From the NCBI GenBank assembly GCA_965246995.1, contig OZ252008.1, positions 620,001-684,000 on the forward strand: a DNA stretch of 64,000 nt, written 5' to 3'. Positions 40,862-50,206 of this stretch are shown here, piece after piece. Each line of letters opens with the position of its first letter. Position 1 is the first letter of the stretch. The notes beneath the pieces were generated by a model. That model saw only the letters and a list, made by a program, of their open reading frames with translations. It was not told the DNA's origin and ran no database searches. The translations under genes were made by a program, and so were the position numbers. Origin of the DNA: VXRJ01 sp965246995 (GTDB taxonomy: Bacteria > Acidobacteriota > Vicinamibacteria > Vicinamibacterales > UBA8438).

Positions 40862-40915
40862 CGAAATCACGCTGCGTGGTTTGGGAAGCTGCCGTTTGTG
40901 GGGTATTCCGTTGTC
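40862..40915 (+). other. 23S processing stem, right arm
   Basis: These bases pair with the arm at 37771-37825 (see there); the region also leads into the boxA-like site ahead of 5S. Confidence 0.8.
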
Positions 40916-40964
40916 AGTTCTTTGACATGAACGGTCCGGACGCGAAACGGGTCGTTCCAAAGTT

Positions 40965-41082
40965 TCCCGGTGGTCATAGGAGAGGGGAAACACCCGTTCC
41001 CATGCCGAACACGGCAGTTAAGCCCTCTACCGCCGATGGTACTGCGGGGGCGACTCCGTGGGAGAGTAGGTCGCTGCCGGGA
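40965..41082 (+). rRNA. rrf: 5S ribosomal RNA
   Basis: TCCCGGTGGTCATAGG at the 5' end pairs with GCTGCCGGGA at the 3' end. Conserved CCCATGCCGAACACGG and GGGAGAGTAGG are present. It has about 118 bases and is the last gene of the rRNA operon. Confidence 0.95.
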
Positions 41083-41094
41083 GTTTTTCTGACG

Positions 41095-41125
41095 CCCGGG
41101 TTCGAACGCCGAGTCCGGGGTTTTC
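41095..41125 (+). terminator. Probable factor-independent terminator of rRNA operon
   Basis: CCCGG and CCGGG arms around a ~15-base loop are followed by GTTTTC and further T residues. The hypothetical gene starts only a few bases later. Confidence 0.55.
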
Positions 41126-41131
41126 TTCATC

Positions 41132-41884
41132 ATGAGCACGCAACATTCGGGACAGGCCGCGGCGCAAGCGGATCGTCGGGGCATACCGCTGGAGTTCGCG
41201 AGCGAGCGGCCCATCCGGGCGCGGAACAAGGTCTACTACCGGGTTCTGCACTGGCCGATTTGGGTGTGGTTGTTCTTCATTGCGCCCGGACCCCTGACAT
41301 TCGAGCTCTTCGATTCTGGCTTTGACCAGCGGATGGCGGGATGGCTCGGGGTTGTGTTGGTCGGCACCGGGATCGCGGGATGGCGGGGGCGTCTGCCCGG
41401 GGTCGAGCCGCGCCCCTACATTATTCGCTTCACGGAGGACCGGCCGAATCCGCTGTACCGGCGGGTCTGCTACACGTTTGGGTGGAGCGTGGTGGTGACG
41501 TTCGCGGTTCTGAACATCGCCGGGCTCATCTGGGTCATCGTGACGGGCGATTGGCGAATGCGCCAGATCTACGATGCCGCGTACTTTCCGATTGCGGCTT
41601 CCATCCTGATCCTCGGAGCGGCGGGCCGCCTACCTCGCGTGAAGCCGTCCACCCAGGGCGAGGGGCACGAGCGGCGCTTCTTCTACGGGTCGCTGTGGGC
41701 AGTCTGCCTGGCGCACCCGAGTCTTTGGCTGCTTTGGGCCGTCCTTCCGCCGGGCCGGTCCAGCGACATCCTGAAGCTGACCGTCTTCGTGGCGCTGCTC
41801 GCCTTCGTCGGGTTCCTGTCCTACCGCGGCCGGCTGCCGCGGACCCGTCCGATCGTGCCCGGCGAACTGGCCGTCAGCGACTGA
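41132..41884 (+). CDS. Membrane protein made of three two-helix repeats
   Basis: I do not recognise a family for this 250-residue protein. It has six hydrophobic helices in three similar units of about 65-80 residues. Each unit begins with an aromatic/basic stretch (YYRVLHWPIW, LYRRVCYTFGW, RRFFYGSLWA) and ends with GRLP (86-93 GRLPGVEP, 165-172 GRLPRVKP, 233-240 GRLPRTRP). No signal peptide or catalytic motif is seen. It starts directly after the rRNA terminator. Function is unknown. Confidence 0.75.
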   Translation: MSTQHSGQAAAQADRRGIPLEFASERPIRARNKVYYRVLHWPIWVWLFFIAPGPLTFELFDSGFDQRMAGWLGVVLVGTGIAGWRGRLPGVEPRPYIIRFTEDRPNPLYRRVCYTFGWSVVVTFAVLNIAGLIWVIVTGDWRMRQIYDAAYFPIAASILILGAAGRLPRVKPSTQGEGHERRFFYGSLWAVCLAHPSLWLLWAVLPPGRSSDILKLTVFVALLAFVGFLSYRGRLPRTRPIVPGELAVSD

Positions 41885-41887
41885 CCG

Positions 41888-42922
41888 CTATCGCGGCGCC
41901 GCGTTGGTCGCGGTCTTGGCTTCCTCGGCCCGCGAGCCGGCGAGAATACCGTGCATGCCGTAGTTCCCCTCGTGACACGCGAACTCGAAGATCAGATCGG
42001 GGTTCCGTTTCATCGGGTGGTGCGCCGTCCACGGTCGCACCCAGATAGTGGGATCAGTGACCGTGTATTCGTACAACAGCATGTCCGGTTCCGTAAGGGT
42101 GAACCGTTCGACGAGGGAGAGGTTCTCACCGGAACTGAGCAGCGGCCTGCCAATCTGATCGTGCTTTCCGTTGAAATGAACCGTTTCCACGACGAGTGTC
42201 GAGCCGTCCCAGTACGCTCGCGAGTCACCCATCCACTGGCGGACCTGAGAAGCCACATGCGGGCGCCCGTCCAGTGGAACGATGCGCGCGTCATGGTTCT
42301 GCTCGGCGAGGATGACCACGTACTCCGGTGTCTGGAAGATCTGGATGTTGTTGTTATAGCCCCCCGTGCTGATGGGAGGGCCCGCCTTCGCGTGCTGGAT
42401 GCAGCGGTCCCCCGCGTCGAGCTCGGTGTAGGACGCAGCCGGAAGCCCGCCGCGCCGAACCTGGGCGATGCGCTCAGCCTCCGGTGAATCGGCGCGCCGT
42501 TGCGCCTCTTCCGTCAGGGGCGGGAGCCGCCCGTCGGCGGGATCGACGATGATCGACGTGCGCAGCGTTCCCACCGCCGTCGTGCCCCGGTCCAGCCAGA
42601 AGTTGTTGTAGAACCCGGGGGATCCATCTTCTCGCCGGTCGACCTGATTGCTCTCCGCCGTGCGCTGAGGTGGACGGTTGAGGAGGCGTTCGTTCCGCGC
42701 CAGGGTCTCCCGTTCGAGGGCTGCCGCTTCTTCCTCGGTGAGGAACGCCTTGTCACCCAGTTCCTCGGGCCGTTCGAGAGGGGTGAGCGTGCGGTAGTCC
42801 CATATGCCCTGCAGATCCGGATCACCCCATGGCAGACGCGGGGGACCGTCGGATTGGGCTGCCGCCGCAATGGACAGAAGCGCAACGGCTGTGATCGTCG
42901 CCGCGAGCTGTTTTTGAGGCAT
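41888..42922 (-). CDS. Conserved secreted hypothetical protein
   Basis: The ATG at 42922 has AAGGAGG a few bases upstream and gives 344 residues; the longer frame lacks a comparable site. A signal peptide ends near SIAAAAQSDG. The mature part has LPWGDPDLQGIWDYRTLTPLERP, FLTEEEAAALE, SPGFYNNFWLDRG and WTAHHPMKRN. I recognise this pattern from uncharacterised secreted proteins common in Acidobacteria, but know no function. It converges with the repeat-built membrane protein and diverges from the M64 gene. Confidence 0.75.
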   Translation of the reverse strand: MPQKQLAATITAVALLSIAAAAQSDGPPRLPWGDPDLQGIWDYRTLTPLERPEELGDKAFLTEEEAAALERETLARNERLLNRPPQRTAESNQVDRREDGSPGFYNNFWLDRGTTAVGTLRTSIIVDPADGRLPPLTEEAQRRADSPEAERIAQVRRGGLPAASYTELDAGDRCIQHAKAGPPISTGGYNNNIQIFQTPEYVVILAEQNHDARIVPLDGRPHVASQVRQWMGDSRAYWDGSTLVVETVHFNGKHDQIGRPLLSSGENLSLVERFTLTEPDMLLYEYTVTDPTIWVRPWTAHHPMKRNPDLIFEFACHEGNYGMHGILAGSRAEEAKTATNAAPR

Positions 42923-43035
42923 CTGATCCTCCTTGGCAAGCCTGCGCGGTGCTTGACGGCCTCCATCTTGGACCAGAACTGGCACGTGCACAAGCACCGT
43001 ATGGATGGGTCCGTTTCAGCGACTAGAATACGGCC

Positions 43036-44517
43036 ATGCGGACCTTCCGCCGGCATCCTGCGGGCGTCCTTGGCGTCCTGGTTCTGGCCGCGTGTGCCGT
43101 TCTGGCGGCAAGCGGACCGGAATGGGGAGAGACGCAGGCCCCGGCGCCGGACGATGGGCACTTCGATGCGTACTTCCTCGACAAGACGATGCGCGTCGAC
43201 TACTTCCATGCGGGTGGTCTCGACACCGAGATTGTGTCGCTCGATCAGGTTGTATCCGACGGTCCCTGGCCCGGTAGCCGGACCCGCCTCGTGGACGACC
43301 TCAACCTGGGCAAGTACCTCTACGAGGTGATTGACCGGCGGACGAACCGTGTCCTTTACTCGCGCGGCTTCTCCTCGATCTACGGCGAGTGGGAGACGAC
43401 ACCGGAGTCGCGGGAAAAGCACCGTACGTTCCACGAATCACTCCGCTTTCCCTGGCCGCGAGACCCGGTGCAGGTGGTGCTGAAGGTGCGGGACGCGGAG
43501 AGCAGCTTCCACGAGATCTGGTCGACGGTCATCGATCCGAACTCCCGCTTCGTCAACTCGGCCGACCCGACGCCGGCGGGGGAAGTCTGGACGCTGTTCG
43601 AGAATGGCCCGCCCTCCGAGAAGGTAGACCTGCTGGTACTGGGAGACGGCTACGCTGCCGACGAACACGACAAGTTCCACGCGGACGCGCGCCGCCTGGT
43701 CGAGGCGCTGTTCGAGGAAGAGCCGTTCCGGAGCCGCCGCGGCGACTTCAACGTAAGGGGGCTCGACCTGCCGTCCACCGAGTCCGGGGTGACGCGACCC
43801 CGTGCCGGGCAGTTCCGGAGAACGCCGCTCTCGGCGGAGTACAACATCTTCGACTCCGAGCGCTACATCCTTACTTACGACAACCGCGCGCTGCGCGACG
43901 CGGCCTCGGCTGCGCCCTACGAGTTCATCGAGATCCTCGTGAACGAGGCCCAGTACGGCGGCGGCGGGATCTTCAACTTCCAGGCGACCGCGGCGGCCGA
44001 CACGGGATTCGCCGAGTACGTCTTCATCCACGAGTTCGGCCACCACTTCGCCGGTCTGGCTGACGAGTACTACACGTCGGATGTGGCGTATGAGACGGGA
44101 GCCGCGTACCACCCCGAGCCATGGGAACCGAACGTCACGGCGCTGCACGACCCGGCGAACGTCAAGTGGGACGACCTGATTGCGTCGGACACGCCGCTCC
44201 CCACGCCCTGGAACAAGGCGGCCTTCGAATCAGGCGCTATCGAGGCGCAGCGTGAACGGCGTGGGCTCCGGACCGAGGGGGCGCCCGAGGCGGAAGTGGA
44301 TGCGCTGTTTACGGCGCAGATGGAACGGGAGACGGCCCTGCTGGCGGGAATGACCCACGCCGGCAAGGTAGGCGCGTTCGAGGGGGCGTCGTACGAGCCT
44401 ACCGGTCTCTACCGGTCGGAGATCGACTGCATCATGTTCACCCGGAACCCGGTCGGGTTCTGTCGCGTCTGCAGTCGCGCCCTCTCGAATGTGATCGATC
44501 AGTACTCGCGTCCCTGA
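43036..44517 (+). CDS. Secreted M64-family metallopeptidase
   Basis: This 493-residue protein has an N-terminal signal (VLGVLVLAACAVLAAS). The zinc motif is HEFGHHFAGLADEYY (HExxH), preceded by KVDLLVLGDGYAADEHDKFH and FNVRGLDLPSTESGV, which are typical of the IgA-peptidase M64 family. An N-terminal beta-rich domain (about 40-170) precedes the catalytic part. It probably cleaves proteins outside the inner membrane. The Cys in LAACAVLAAS could also be a lipidation site. Confidence 0.88.
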   Translation: MRTFRRHPAGVLGVLVLAACAVLAASGPEWGETQAPAPDDGHFDAYFLDKTMRVDYFHAGGLDTEIVSLDQVVSDGPWPGSRTRLVDDLNLGKYLYEVIDRRTNRVLYSRGFSSIYGEWETTPESREKHRTFHESLRFPWPRDPVQVVLKVRDAESSFHEIWSTVIDPNSRFVNSADPTPAGEVWTLFENGPPSEKVDLLVLGDGYAADEHDKFHADARRLVEALFEEEPFRSRRGDFNVRGLDLPSTESGVTRPRAGQFRRTPLSAEYNIFDSERYILTYDNRALRDAASAAPYEFIEILVNEAQYGGGGIFNFQATAAADTGFAEYVFIHEFGHHFAGLADEYYTSDVAYETGAAYHPEPWEPNVTALHDPANVKWDDLIASDTPLPTPWNKAAFESGAIEAQRERRGLRTEGAPEAEVDALFTAQMERETALLAGMTHAGKVGAFEGASYEPTGLYRSEIDCIMFTRNPVGFCRVCSRALSNVIDQYSRP

Positions 44518-44526
44518 GGCTCAACC

Positions 44527-45978
44527 ATGCTCGATGCATCCTTTCTCACGGAACTCGAACGGATCGTTGGCGCCGATGGCCACGTACGCGACAACGGAGA
44601 ACTGCTCACCTACGAGACGGACGGTCTCGTGAAGCTCCGCTCGAAACCGGGCGCTGCGGTACTCCCGACCACCGCCGAACAGGTGCAAGGGGTCGTCCGG
44701 CTCTGCCATGCACATCACGTGCCGTTCGTCGCGCGGGGTCAGGGGACCGGGCTCTCGGGGGGTGCGATGCCCCATCCGGAAGGCGTCCTGATCGTGATGA
44801 CGCGCATGAACCGGATCCTGGACATCGATATCCCGAATCGACGCATCACGGTGGAACCGGGGGTGATGAACCTCGACGTGAGCAAGGCGGTCGCGCCGGA
44901 TGGCTACTACTATGCCCCGGACCCGTCGAGCCAGGTGATCTGTTCGATCGGCGGCAACCTGGCGGAGAACTCCGGCGGCGCCCATTGCCTGAAGTACGGC
45001 TTCACGGTCCACCACGTGTTGGGCGTGGAGGCGGTCCTGGCGAACGGCGACTTGGTCCATATCGGCGGGCCGGCGCTCGATGCGCCCGGCCTCGACCTGC
45101 TCGGCGTGCTGGTCGGGTCAGAGGGCACGCTGGCCGTCGTCACGAAGGTCGTCCTCAATCTGCTGCGCAAGCCGGCAGCGGTCAAGACGTTGCTGGCCGC
45201 GTTCGATTCGACCGAGGCGGCCGGGAACGCGGTGTCGGGCATCATCGGCGCCGGCATCATTCCCGCTGCGGTTGAGATGATGGATCGGGTGACGATCGAA
45301 GCAGCCGAAGCGGCCGTCCACCCGAACTTCCCGCAGACGGAAGCGATTCTCATCGTCGAGCTGGACGGCGCCGAGGCCGACGTGTCAGCGCTGTTCACCC
45401 GCGTCGAGGAGGTCTGCAACGAGGCCCGGGCGAGCGAAATCCAGATCGCGCGGACCGCCGATCAGCGCGCGCGCTTCTGGCAGGGACGCAAGGCGGCGTT
45501 CGCGGCGATGGGTCGAGTGTCGCCCAACTATTACGTGCAGGATGGTGTCATTCCGCGCACCCGCCTGCCGGAGGTGCTCAACCGGATCCGGGATCTGTCA
45601 GAACGTTCCGGACTGAAGATCGGCAACGTCTTCCATGCCGGTGACGGCAACCTCCACCCGCTGGTCTGCTATGACGAGCGGATCCCGGGGCAGGCCGATC
45701 TCGCCCAGGAGGTAGCGTCCGAGATCCTGACCTACTGCCTGGACGCCGACGGCTCCATCACCGGCGAGCACGGCGTCGGCGCCGACAAGGCGGAGCACCT
45801 GCCCAAGATGTTCAGCGAGAGCGATCTGGACACGATGCAACTCGTGCGGTGCGCCTTCGATCCCGGCTACATCTGCAATCCGGGCAAGATCTTTCCTACC
45901 CCGCGCCTCTGCGGCGAAGTGCCCGGGCCGTACCGCAAGCATCCGGCCGAGGTGGCTGGTCTGGTGGAGCGGGTCTGA
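44527..45978 (+). CDS. glcD: Glycolate oxidase, FAD subunit GlcD
   Basis: This 483-residue FAD-linked oxidase oxidises glycolate to glyoxylate (or a related 2-hydroxyacid). It shows the PP-loop and FAD motifs (VARGQGTGLSGGAMP, CSIGGNLAENSGGAHCLKYG, LVGSEGTLAVVTKV). C-terminal HAGDGNLHPLV and ITGEHGVGADK carry active-site His. Its stop overlaps the glcE start (TGATG). Confidence 0.94.
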   Translation: MLDASFLTELERIVGADGHVRDNGELLTYETDGLVKLRSKPGAAVLPTTAEQVQGVVRLCHAHHVPFVARGQGTGLSGGAMPHPEGVLIVMTRMNRILDIDIPNRRITVEPGVMNLDVSKAVAPDGYYYAPDPSSQVICSIGGNLAENSGGAHCLKYGFTVHHVLGVEAVLANGDLVHIGGPALDAPGLDLLGVLVGSEGTLAVVTKVVLNLLRKPAAVKTLLAAFDSTEAAGNAVSGIIGAGIIPAAVEMMDRVTIEAAEAAVHPNFPQTEAILIVELDGAEADVSALFTRVEEVCNEARASEIQIARTADQRARFWQGRKAAFAAMGRVSPNYYVQDGVIPRTRLPEVLNRIRDLSERSGLKIGNVFHAGDGNLHPLVCYDERIPGQADLAQEVASEILTYCLDADGSITGEHGVGADKAEHLPKMFSESDLDTMQLVRCAFDPGYICNPGKIFPTPRLCGEVPGPYRKHPAEVAGLVERV

Positions 45979-47252
45979 TGGCGGACGGATCGACGGCCAC
46001 CCCGCTCGAGCAACTCGCCGCCCAGGCTGGTCCCGGCGCCGCACTGCGCGCGAGCGGCGAAGCCGATGCGATCGATGGGGTGCAGCCTCGCCTGGTGGCC
46101 ATGCCGGCGAGCGGCGAAGCCGTAGCTGCGACGCTCGCCTGGGCGGCGTCCGAAGGACTTTCCGTGCGCGTCTCCGGCGGAGGCACCAAGCAGGACTGGG
46201 GAGCGTCAGGCGGGAAGGTCGACTTGCTGCTCTCCATGGCGGGGCTCTCCGGCGTCGCCGAGCATCGGCACGGCGACCTGACCGCAACCGTGGAGGCGGG
46301 GACGACCCTGGCGGCGGTGAACGCCACGCTCGGGGTGCAAGGACAGCGGTTGCCGTGGGATCCGCCGTGGCCGGAACAGGCCACCATCGGTGGCATCGTA
46401 GCCACCAACGACAGCGGTCCGTACCGGCATGGGTACGGCACACCGCGCGATTCCATCATCGGTGTGACCATGGCCCGGGTCGACGGCCAGATGGCGAAGG
46501 CCGGCGGCATCGTCGTGAAGAACGTCGCCGGCTACGATCTCTCCCGCCTGCTGACGGGGTCCTTCGGCTGTCTCGGAGTCATCCTCACCGCGACGTTCAA
46601 GCTGGCGCCCGCCCCCCCGGCCTCGCGGACGGTAGCGGTGGAAGTCGATTCCCTGGAGGACGCGGCGCCGATTGCCGCGGATCTCGCCAGCTCGCCGTTG
46701 ACACCGACCGCTATCGAGCTCGCCTGGGCGCCGGCCCGCCTGCTGGCGCGCTTCGAGTCGGTGGAGGCTTCCGTCGCGCAGCAGGCGGATGCCGCTACTG
46801 CCATCGTGGCCACGCGCGGCGCCGCAGTCGTGCTCGACCGGGAGGAAGAGGAGGCGGCCTGGAGCCGGCATGCGGCGCATTGGCGCCCGGGCGGGACCCT
46901 CGTCAAGCTGAGCACGGTGCCCGCCGAGCTCTTCCCGACCCTCATCTGGCTGCGCGATCGGGCCGCGACGGCCGGAATCGAGATGGCTGCGGCCGGCCGG
47001 GCCGGCCTCGGTGTGGTCGATGTCCGGCTCGAAGGAGCATTCGACGCGCAGGCGCGTCTCGTCGCCGACCTCCGCGAACGGCTTCCGATCGGTCGGGGCG
47101 CCGCGGTGATCCGGCGCGGCGAGCCGGCGCTGCGCGAACGCGTCGACCCCTGGGGATCGATCGGCGACGGCATGCCTGTGATGGCGGCGATCAAGCGGCA
47201 GTTCGATCCCGGCGGCCTGCTGAACCCCGGGCGTGGCCCCGGGGGGCTCTAG
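45978..47252 (+). CDS. glcE: Glycolate oxidase, FAD subunit GlcE
   Basis: This 424-residue partner of GlcD has an FAD_binding_4 domain: VRVSGGGTKQDWG, LTATVEAGTTLAAVNATL, ATIGGIVATNDSGPYRHGYG and DLSRLLTGSFGCLGVILTATFKL. The ATG at 45978 overlaps the glcD stop; the frame is open upstream but that is glcD. GlcE, GlcD and GlcF together form the membrane-associated oxidase. The next gene, glcF, is on the opposite strand. Confidence 0.92.
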   Translation: MADGSTATPLEQLAAQAGPGAALRASGEADAIDGVQPRLVAMPASGEAVAATLAWAASEGLSVRVSGGGTKQDWGASGGKVDLLLSMAGLSGVAEHRHGDLTATVEAGTTLAAVNATLGVQGQRLPWDPPWPEQATIGGIVATNDSGPYRHGYGTPRDSIIGVTMARVDGQMAKAGGIVVKNVAGYDLSRLLTGSFGCLGVILTATFKLAPAPPASRTVAVEVDSLEDAAPIAADLASSPLTPTAIELAWAPARLLARFESVEASVAQQADAATAIVATRGAAVVLDREEEEAAWSRHAAHWRPGGTLVKLSTVPAELFPTLIWLRDRAATAGIEMAAAGRAGLGVVDVRLEGAFDAQARLVADLRERLPIGRGAAVIRRGEPALRERVDPWGSIGDGMPVMAAIKRQFDPGGLLNPGRGPGGL

Positions 47253-47302
47253 CCGCTTGGGGTGAACGCCCCCTGCATTCGACCCGCGATACCAGTGCTG
47301 GG

Positions 47303-48619
47303 CTATCCCTGAAGCCGGCGGCCCTGGATCGAAGCGTCGATCAGCTCGACGAGGTGCATCGTCGGCAACGGGCGGCCCTCGCGCTCCAGGGCGCTGCCAA
47401 GTTGCAGCAGGCAGCCCGGATTCGACGACACGATCAGGTCGGCCCCGGTCGACAGGACGTTCTTTGCCTTGCGCTGGCCCAGTTCGCCCGCCGCCTCCGG
47501 CTCCACCAGGTTGTAGATCCCGGCCGAGCCGCAGCACAGTCCGCCTTCCGGCACGTCGCACACGTCGAGCTCGGGAACTGCGGCCAGCACTTGGCGGGGC
47601 TCGGCGCTGACTCCCTGCGCGTGCTGCAGGTGACAGGCATCGTGGTAAGCCACGCGCATCTTGATGGGGTGTCGGGGGGCGCGCGGCTCGAGCTCGGCCA
47701 GAATCTCCGAGATGTCGCGGCACTTCTCGGCCAGCGCCTTGGCGCGCGCCGCATACTCGGGGTCGTCCCGCAGCAGGTGACCGTACTCCTTCAGCGTCGA
47801 CCCGCAACCGGCCGCGTTGATCACAATCGCGTCGACGTCGGCCAGCGATGGCTCGAACGCATCGATGAAGCGCCGGGCCATCGCTTCGGCTTCCTGCTCG
47901 AGCCCGGAATGCATCATCAGGGCGCCGCAGCACCCCTGCGCCTGCGGGATCACGACATCGCACCCTTCGGCCGCGAGTACGCGCGCCGTGGCCGCGTTGA
48001 CATCGTTGAAAAACACGCGCTGCACGCAACCGAGCAATAGCGCCATCCGCCGTCGCCGCTCACCCTGCGCGGGGATCACGGCGGGCATCCTGGAAAAGAC
48101 CCCGCCTAGGGTGATGCGCGGCGCCACCGCTTCCATGGCGCGCAGTCGCGCGGGAAGCAGGTTGAGGAGTCCGGTCGCGCGCACCAGCCGCTGGATTCCC
48201 AGCCGCTGGTAGGTCCACAGATTCAGAGCCACTACGCGCAGGCGGCCGGGGTAGGGAAACAGCGCGAAGATCAGCCGCCGGAACAGCCGGTCGCCAAGCG
48301 GCCGCTCGACATGCCGCTCAATCTGCGGCCGGGTGGCTTCCACCAGCTTGTCGTACTGAACGCCCGACGGGCACGCCGTCACGCACGCCATGCAGCCGAG
48401 ACAGGTGTCGAAATGCCGGGCGAACTCCGTCGTGATCTCCGCCTTGCCCTCCAGAGCGACCTTCATCAGATGTATCCGGCCCCGCGGCGAATCGGTTTCC
48501 CGGTTCCACAACGCGTAGGTGGGGCAGGGCGGCAGGCAGAACCCGCAGTGAACGCAGTCCGCGAGCAGATCGGATGGCGGCGGATGGTGCGCATCGAAGG
48601 CGCCGGTCGTCGTGGGCAT
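47303..48619 (-). CDS. glcF: Glycolate oxidase, iron-sulfur subunit GlcF
   Basis: This 438-residue protein has two 4Fe-4S motifs (CVHCGFCLPPCPTY and CLGCMACVTACPSG) and two cysteine-rich CCG regions (GCCGALMMHSG; GLCCGSAGIYN) that typify GlcF/heterodisulfide-reductase-like subunits. It passes electrons from GlcD/E flavin to quinone. It is convergent with glcE (50 bases between stops) instead of following it in one operon. It diverges from the quinone oxidoreductase gene. Confidence 0.93.
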   Translation of the reverse strand: MPTTTGAFDAHHPPPSDLLADCVHCGFCLPPCPTYALWNRETDSPRGRIHLMKVALEGKAEITTEFARHFDTCLGCMACVTACPSGVQYDKLVEATRPQIERHVERPLGDRLFRRLIFALFPYPGRLRVVALNLWTYQRLGIQRLVRATGLLNLLPARLRAMEAVAPRITLGGVFSRMPAVIPAQGERRRRMALLLGCVQRVFFNDVNAATARVLAAEGCDVVIPQAQGCCGALMMHSGLEQEAEAMARRFIDAFEPSLADVDAIVINAAGCGSTLKEYGHLLRDDPEYAARAKALAEKCRDISEILAELEPRAPRHPIKMRVAYHDACHLQHAQGVSAEPRQVLAAVPELDVCDVPEGGLCCGSAGIYNLVEPEAAGELGQRKAKNVLSTGADLIVSSNPGCLLQLGSALEREGRPLPTMHLVELIDASIQGRRLQG

Positions 48620-48714
48620 CTGCGGCTATGGTACCGCAACGGCGTCGGGCCTTTCGGCTGCTAAGATCGGGCCGGCAACCTGAACCGAATCACTCATCCA
48701 GTTTGGAGCGATTG

Positions 48715-49695
48715 ATGACATACGCGGTGCGCATTCACGAAACCGGCGGCCCGGAAGTCCTGCGCTGGGAGACGGTGGACGTTCCCGACCCGGGGCCCGG
48801 GGAGGCGGTGATCCGCCAGACCGTAGCCGGTCTCAACTTCATCGACGTCTACTTTCGGACCGGTCTCTACCCGGCGCCGTCCTTCCCGGCGACGATCGGC
48901 AACGAAGGCGCCGGCGTGGTCGAGGCGGTCGGAGACGGGGTGACCGAGGTCGCGGTCGGCGATCGGGTCGCCTACTGCATGAGCCTCGGCAGCTACGCCC
49001 AGCGGCGGATCATCGCGTCGAAGCAGCTCGTGAAGATCCCGGATGGCATCAGCGCTGAGCAGGCGGCGGCGGTCATGCTCAAGGGCTGCACGGTGCAGTA
49101 CCTGATCCGGCGCACGCACGCGGTGCAGCCGGGCGAGACCGTCCTCTTCCATGCCGCGGCGGGGGGATGCGGCCTGATCGCGTGCCAATGGCTGAAGCAC
49201 CTCGGCGCCACGGTCATCGGCACGGTCGGCAGCCGCGAGAAGGCGGAGTTGGCGAGGGCGCACGGCTGTGACCACCCGATCGTCTACACGGAAGAGAGCT
49301 TCGTGGACCGCGTGAAGGAGCTGACCGGCGGCAAGGGTGTCCCGGTGGTCTACGACTCGGTCGGCAAGGACACCTTCAGCGATTCGCTCCGCTGCCTGCA
49401 GCCACGCGGTTTGATGGTGAGCTTCGGCAACGCATCGGGCGCCGTCGAGCCTTTCGCACCGGCGATCCTCGCGGGGAAGGGCTCCCTCTTTCTGACGCGC
49501 CCGACCCTGGCGACCTACACGGCGACGCGCAGGGAACTCGAGGAGACCACGGCGGAGCTGTTCGATGTGGTGGGCAGCGGAGCAGTACGGATTGAGGTCA
49601 ACCAGAAGTATGCGCTGCAGAACGCGGCGCAGGCGCATCGTGACCTGGAAGCCCGGAAGACCACCGGATCGACCGTGCTGCTGACCGGTGCCTGA
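48715..49695 (+). CDS. NADPH:quinone oxidoreductase, zinc-independent MDR type
   Basis: The ATG at 48715 gives 326 residues. QTVAGLNFIDVYFRTGLYP, GNEGAGVVEAVGDGV and the NADPH-binding HAAAGGCGLIACQWLKHLGATVIGT match QorA-like enzymes; VYDSVGKDTFSDSLRCLQPRG follows. The structural and catalytic zinc Cys of alcohol dehydrogenases are missing, as in this group. The frame is open upstream but that lies against glcF. The next gene starts 37 bases downstream. Confidence 0.9.
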   Translation: MTYAVRIHETGGPEVLRWETVDVPDPGPGEAVIRQTVAGLNFIDVYFRTGLYPAPSFPATIGNEGAGVVEAVGDGVTEVAVGDRVAYCMSLGSYAQRRIIASKQLVKIPDGISAEQAAAVMLKGCTVQYLIRRTHAVQPGETVLFHAAAGGCGLIACQWLKHLGATVIGTVGSREKAELARAHGCDHPIVYTEESFVDRVKELTGGKGVPVVYDSVGKDTFSDSLRCLQPRGLMVSFGNASGAVEPFAPAILAGKGSLFLTRPTLATYTATRRELEETTAELFDVVGSGAVRIEVNQKYALQNAAQAHRDLEARKTTGSTVLLTGA

Positions 49696-49732
49696 GTCGG
49701 GCAACGACCGCGTCAGAAGAGGAGCAAAGAAG

Positions 49733-50206
49733 ATGAAGAAGCAGCGAACCGTATTTGCCTTTGTCAGCGGGGTCGTCATCGGTGCGCTCGTCTCGGGCGC
49801 TGCCGTCGCGCTGACCGCCACGCAGGACTCGTCGCCCCAGGCCATCAACCTGCCGGGGCGCACGTCCACCGCGCCGTTCAGCGACGCCGTGCTGGTGGGC
49901 AACACGCTCTACGTCGCCGGCCGCCTCGGCATGGACCCCGATACGGGTCGTCCCCCCGCATCGGCGGCGCAGGAGGCACGGAACATCCTCGACGGCATTC
50001 AGGCGGTGCTGGCCGAGGCGGACATGACGATGGACGACCTGGTGAACGTACAGGTCTTCTGTTCGGATGTCTCGCTGTACGGGGAGTTCAACTCGGTCTA
50101 CACCGAGTACTTCAACGACGATCCACCGGCGCGCGCGTTCCTGGGATCCGGAACGCTGCTGTTCGGTGCGCGCTTCGAGGTGAACGGGGTCGCTGTCAAG
50201 GGATGA
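49733..50206 (+). CDS. RidA-family protein with N-terminal signal/anchor
   Basis: The ATG at 49733 is preferred because GAGGAG lies just upstream; it gives 157 residues. Residues 1-30 (MKKQRTVFAFVSGVVIGALV...) are a signal peptide or anchor, and the Rid domain follows: PFSDAVLVGNTLYVAGRLG, ADMTMDDLVNVQVFCSD and the PPARAF Arg that binds substrate in RidA imine deaminases. Rid proteins are normally cytosolic, so this one acts outside the inner membrane. Its stop overlaps the next start. Confidence 0.87.
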   Translation: MKKQRTVFAFVSGVVIGALVSGAAVALTATQDSSPQAINLPGRTSTAPFSDAVLVGNTLYVAGRLGMDPDTGRPPASAAQEARNILDGIQAVLAEADMTMDDLVNVQVFCSDVSLYGEFNSVYTEYFNDDPPARAFLGSGTLLFGARFEVNGVAVKG

